Position numbers and translations under genes: made by a program. Below the pieces are notes generated by a model. That model was not told where the DNA came from. It made no database searches and saw only the letters and a list, made by a program, of their open reading frames with translations. A stretch of 64,000 nt of DNA from Cacajao melanocephalus (taxonomy: Eukaryota > Chordata > Mammalia > Primates > Pitheciidae), in assembly GCA_963573385.1 (NCBI GenBank), contig CAUYLG010051983.1, positions 1-64,000 of the forward strand. Reading direction: 5' to 3'. Positions 63,601 through 64,000 of this stretch are shown piece after piece. Position 1 is the first letter of the stretch, and every line of letters begins with the position of its first letter.

Positions 63601-64000
63601 TAAAAAGGAACTTTAGTAGTCTGTTTTCAGTTGAGCCCTGAGAACCAGGAGCTCGGTACCTTTCTATTTCTTTGCAGATCCCCTCTATCCTCCCACCCTC
63701 CCTCCGATCCAACTGACCCCTCCGACCCGTCCCTCTTGGAAGCTCATCCCTCACTTCCATAACCTTCCAATGCATCTCCTCACATTTACCTCTAAATAGG
63801 GCAGCCCCCCTTCCTCCCAACGCAGGGGCCCCCCAGGCAGGCTCCTAGAGGCCGGCGCAAGTGAGTGGGGGAGGGGCCAGGTCGCCTGAGGCGGGGGCTA
63901 AGTTTAGGCACGCTGGGGGGAGGGGGCCTCCCCGCAGCTGTTCTGGCCTGTCTCGCCCCTGAGTGACAGCGCTGCCTGGGCCCGAGGCTGGGGGAGGGGG
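63600..64000 (-). promoter_or_regulatory. RTN2: RTN2 intronic/upstream unique block, possible internal promoter
   Basis: No Alu from 63600 to the window end. It includes an A/T box CTCTAAATAGG (63791-63801), an E-box CAGCTG (63935-63940) and GC-rich DNA. RTN2 is known to have a short isoform from an internal start, and its muscle expression would fit, but I cannot identify an exon here. Confidence 0.3.

Overview
This is primate nuclear DNA from a gene-dense, Alu-packed region that matches the FOSB-RTN2 part of human chromosome 19q13.32. More than ninety Alu copies, full and partial, on both strands fill roughly half of the window, with MIR, L2 and L1 remnants between them. Three recognisable genes anchor it: FOSB (plus strand, complete, four coding exons), the selenocysteine tRNA gene (minus strand, complete, with its upstream Pol III promoter) and the 3' half of RTN2 (minus strand, the six last coding exons, which encode the reticulon domain). 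Several FOSB and RTN2 residues and one tRNA-Sec base differ from the human sequences as I remember them, so a non-human primate assembly is likely.

Layout. 1-36,800: Alu-rich FOSB upstream DNA with no protein gene I can support. It has GC-rich, repeat-free islands at about 2.45-3.2, 10.5-11.5, 14.0-16.5, 22.5-23.6 and 27.3-28.2 kb that carry CRE, AP-1, MEF2-like and RFX X-box motifs and look like distal enhancers or orphan promoters. CTCF-like cores lie at 1.85, 10.6 and 31.5 kb. 36,800-38,200: FOSB proximal promoter (CRE, CArG/SRE, AP-1-like site, GC boxes, TATA). 38,197-45,380: FOSB, including the 140-nt intron inside exon 4 whose removal gives deltaFosB. 45,400-48,900: intergenic Alus. 49,085-49,171: tRNA-Sec, with TATA, PSE and STAF/octamer elements at higher coordinates. 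49,900-54,050: L1/L2 remnants and Alus. 54,085-64,000: RTN2 3' UTR, exons and introns, continuing beyond the window.

How the parts fit. FOSB is an immediate-early AP-1 gene. Its promoter and the upstream islands carry the expected inducible sites (SRF, CREB/ATF, AP-1, MEF2-like). FOSB and RTN2 are convergent, with tRNA-Sec between them on an independent Pol III unit. CTCF-like sites are forward upstream of FOSB and reversed inside RTN2, which suggests a loop enclosing FOSB and its distal islands. The most unusual items are: two distal islands sharing an identical 15-bp core next to MEF2-like and AP-1 sites; a cluster of three RFX X-boxes; an inverted pair of ZNF143-type motifs inside the RTN2 3' UTR; a substitution in tRNA-Sec; a near-perfect Alu palindrome; and a probable assembly artefact at 8.1-8.3 kb. 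All motif functions are inferred from sequence.
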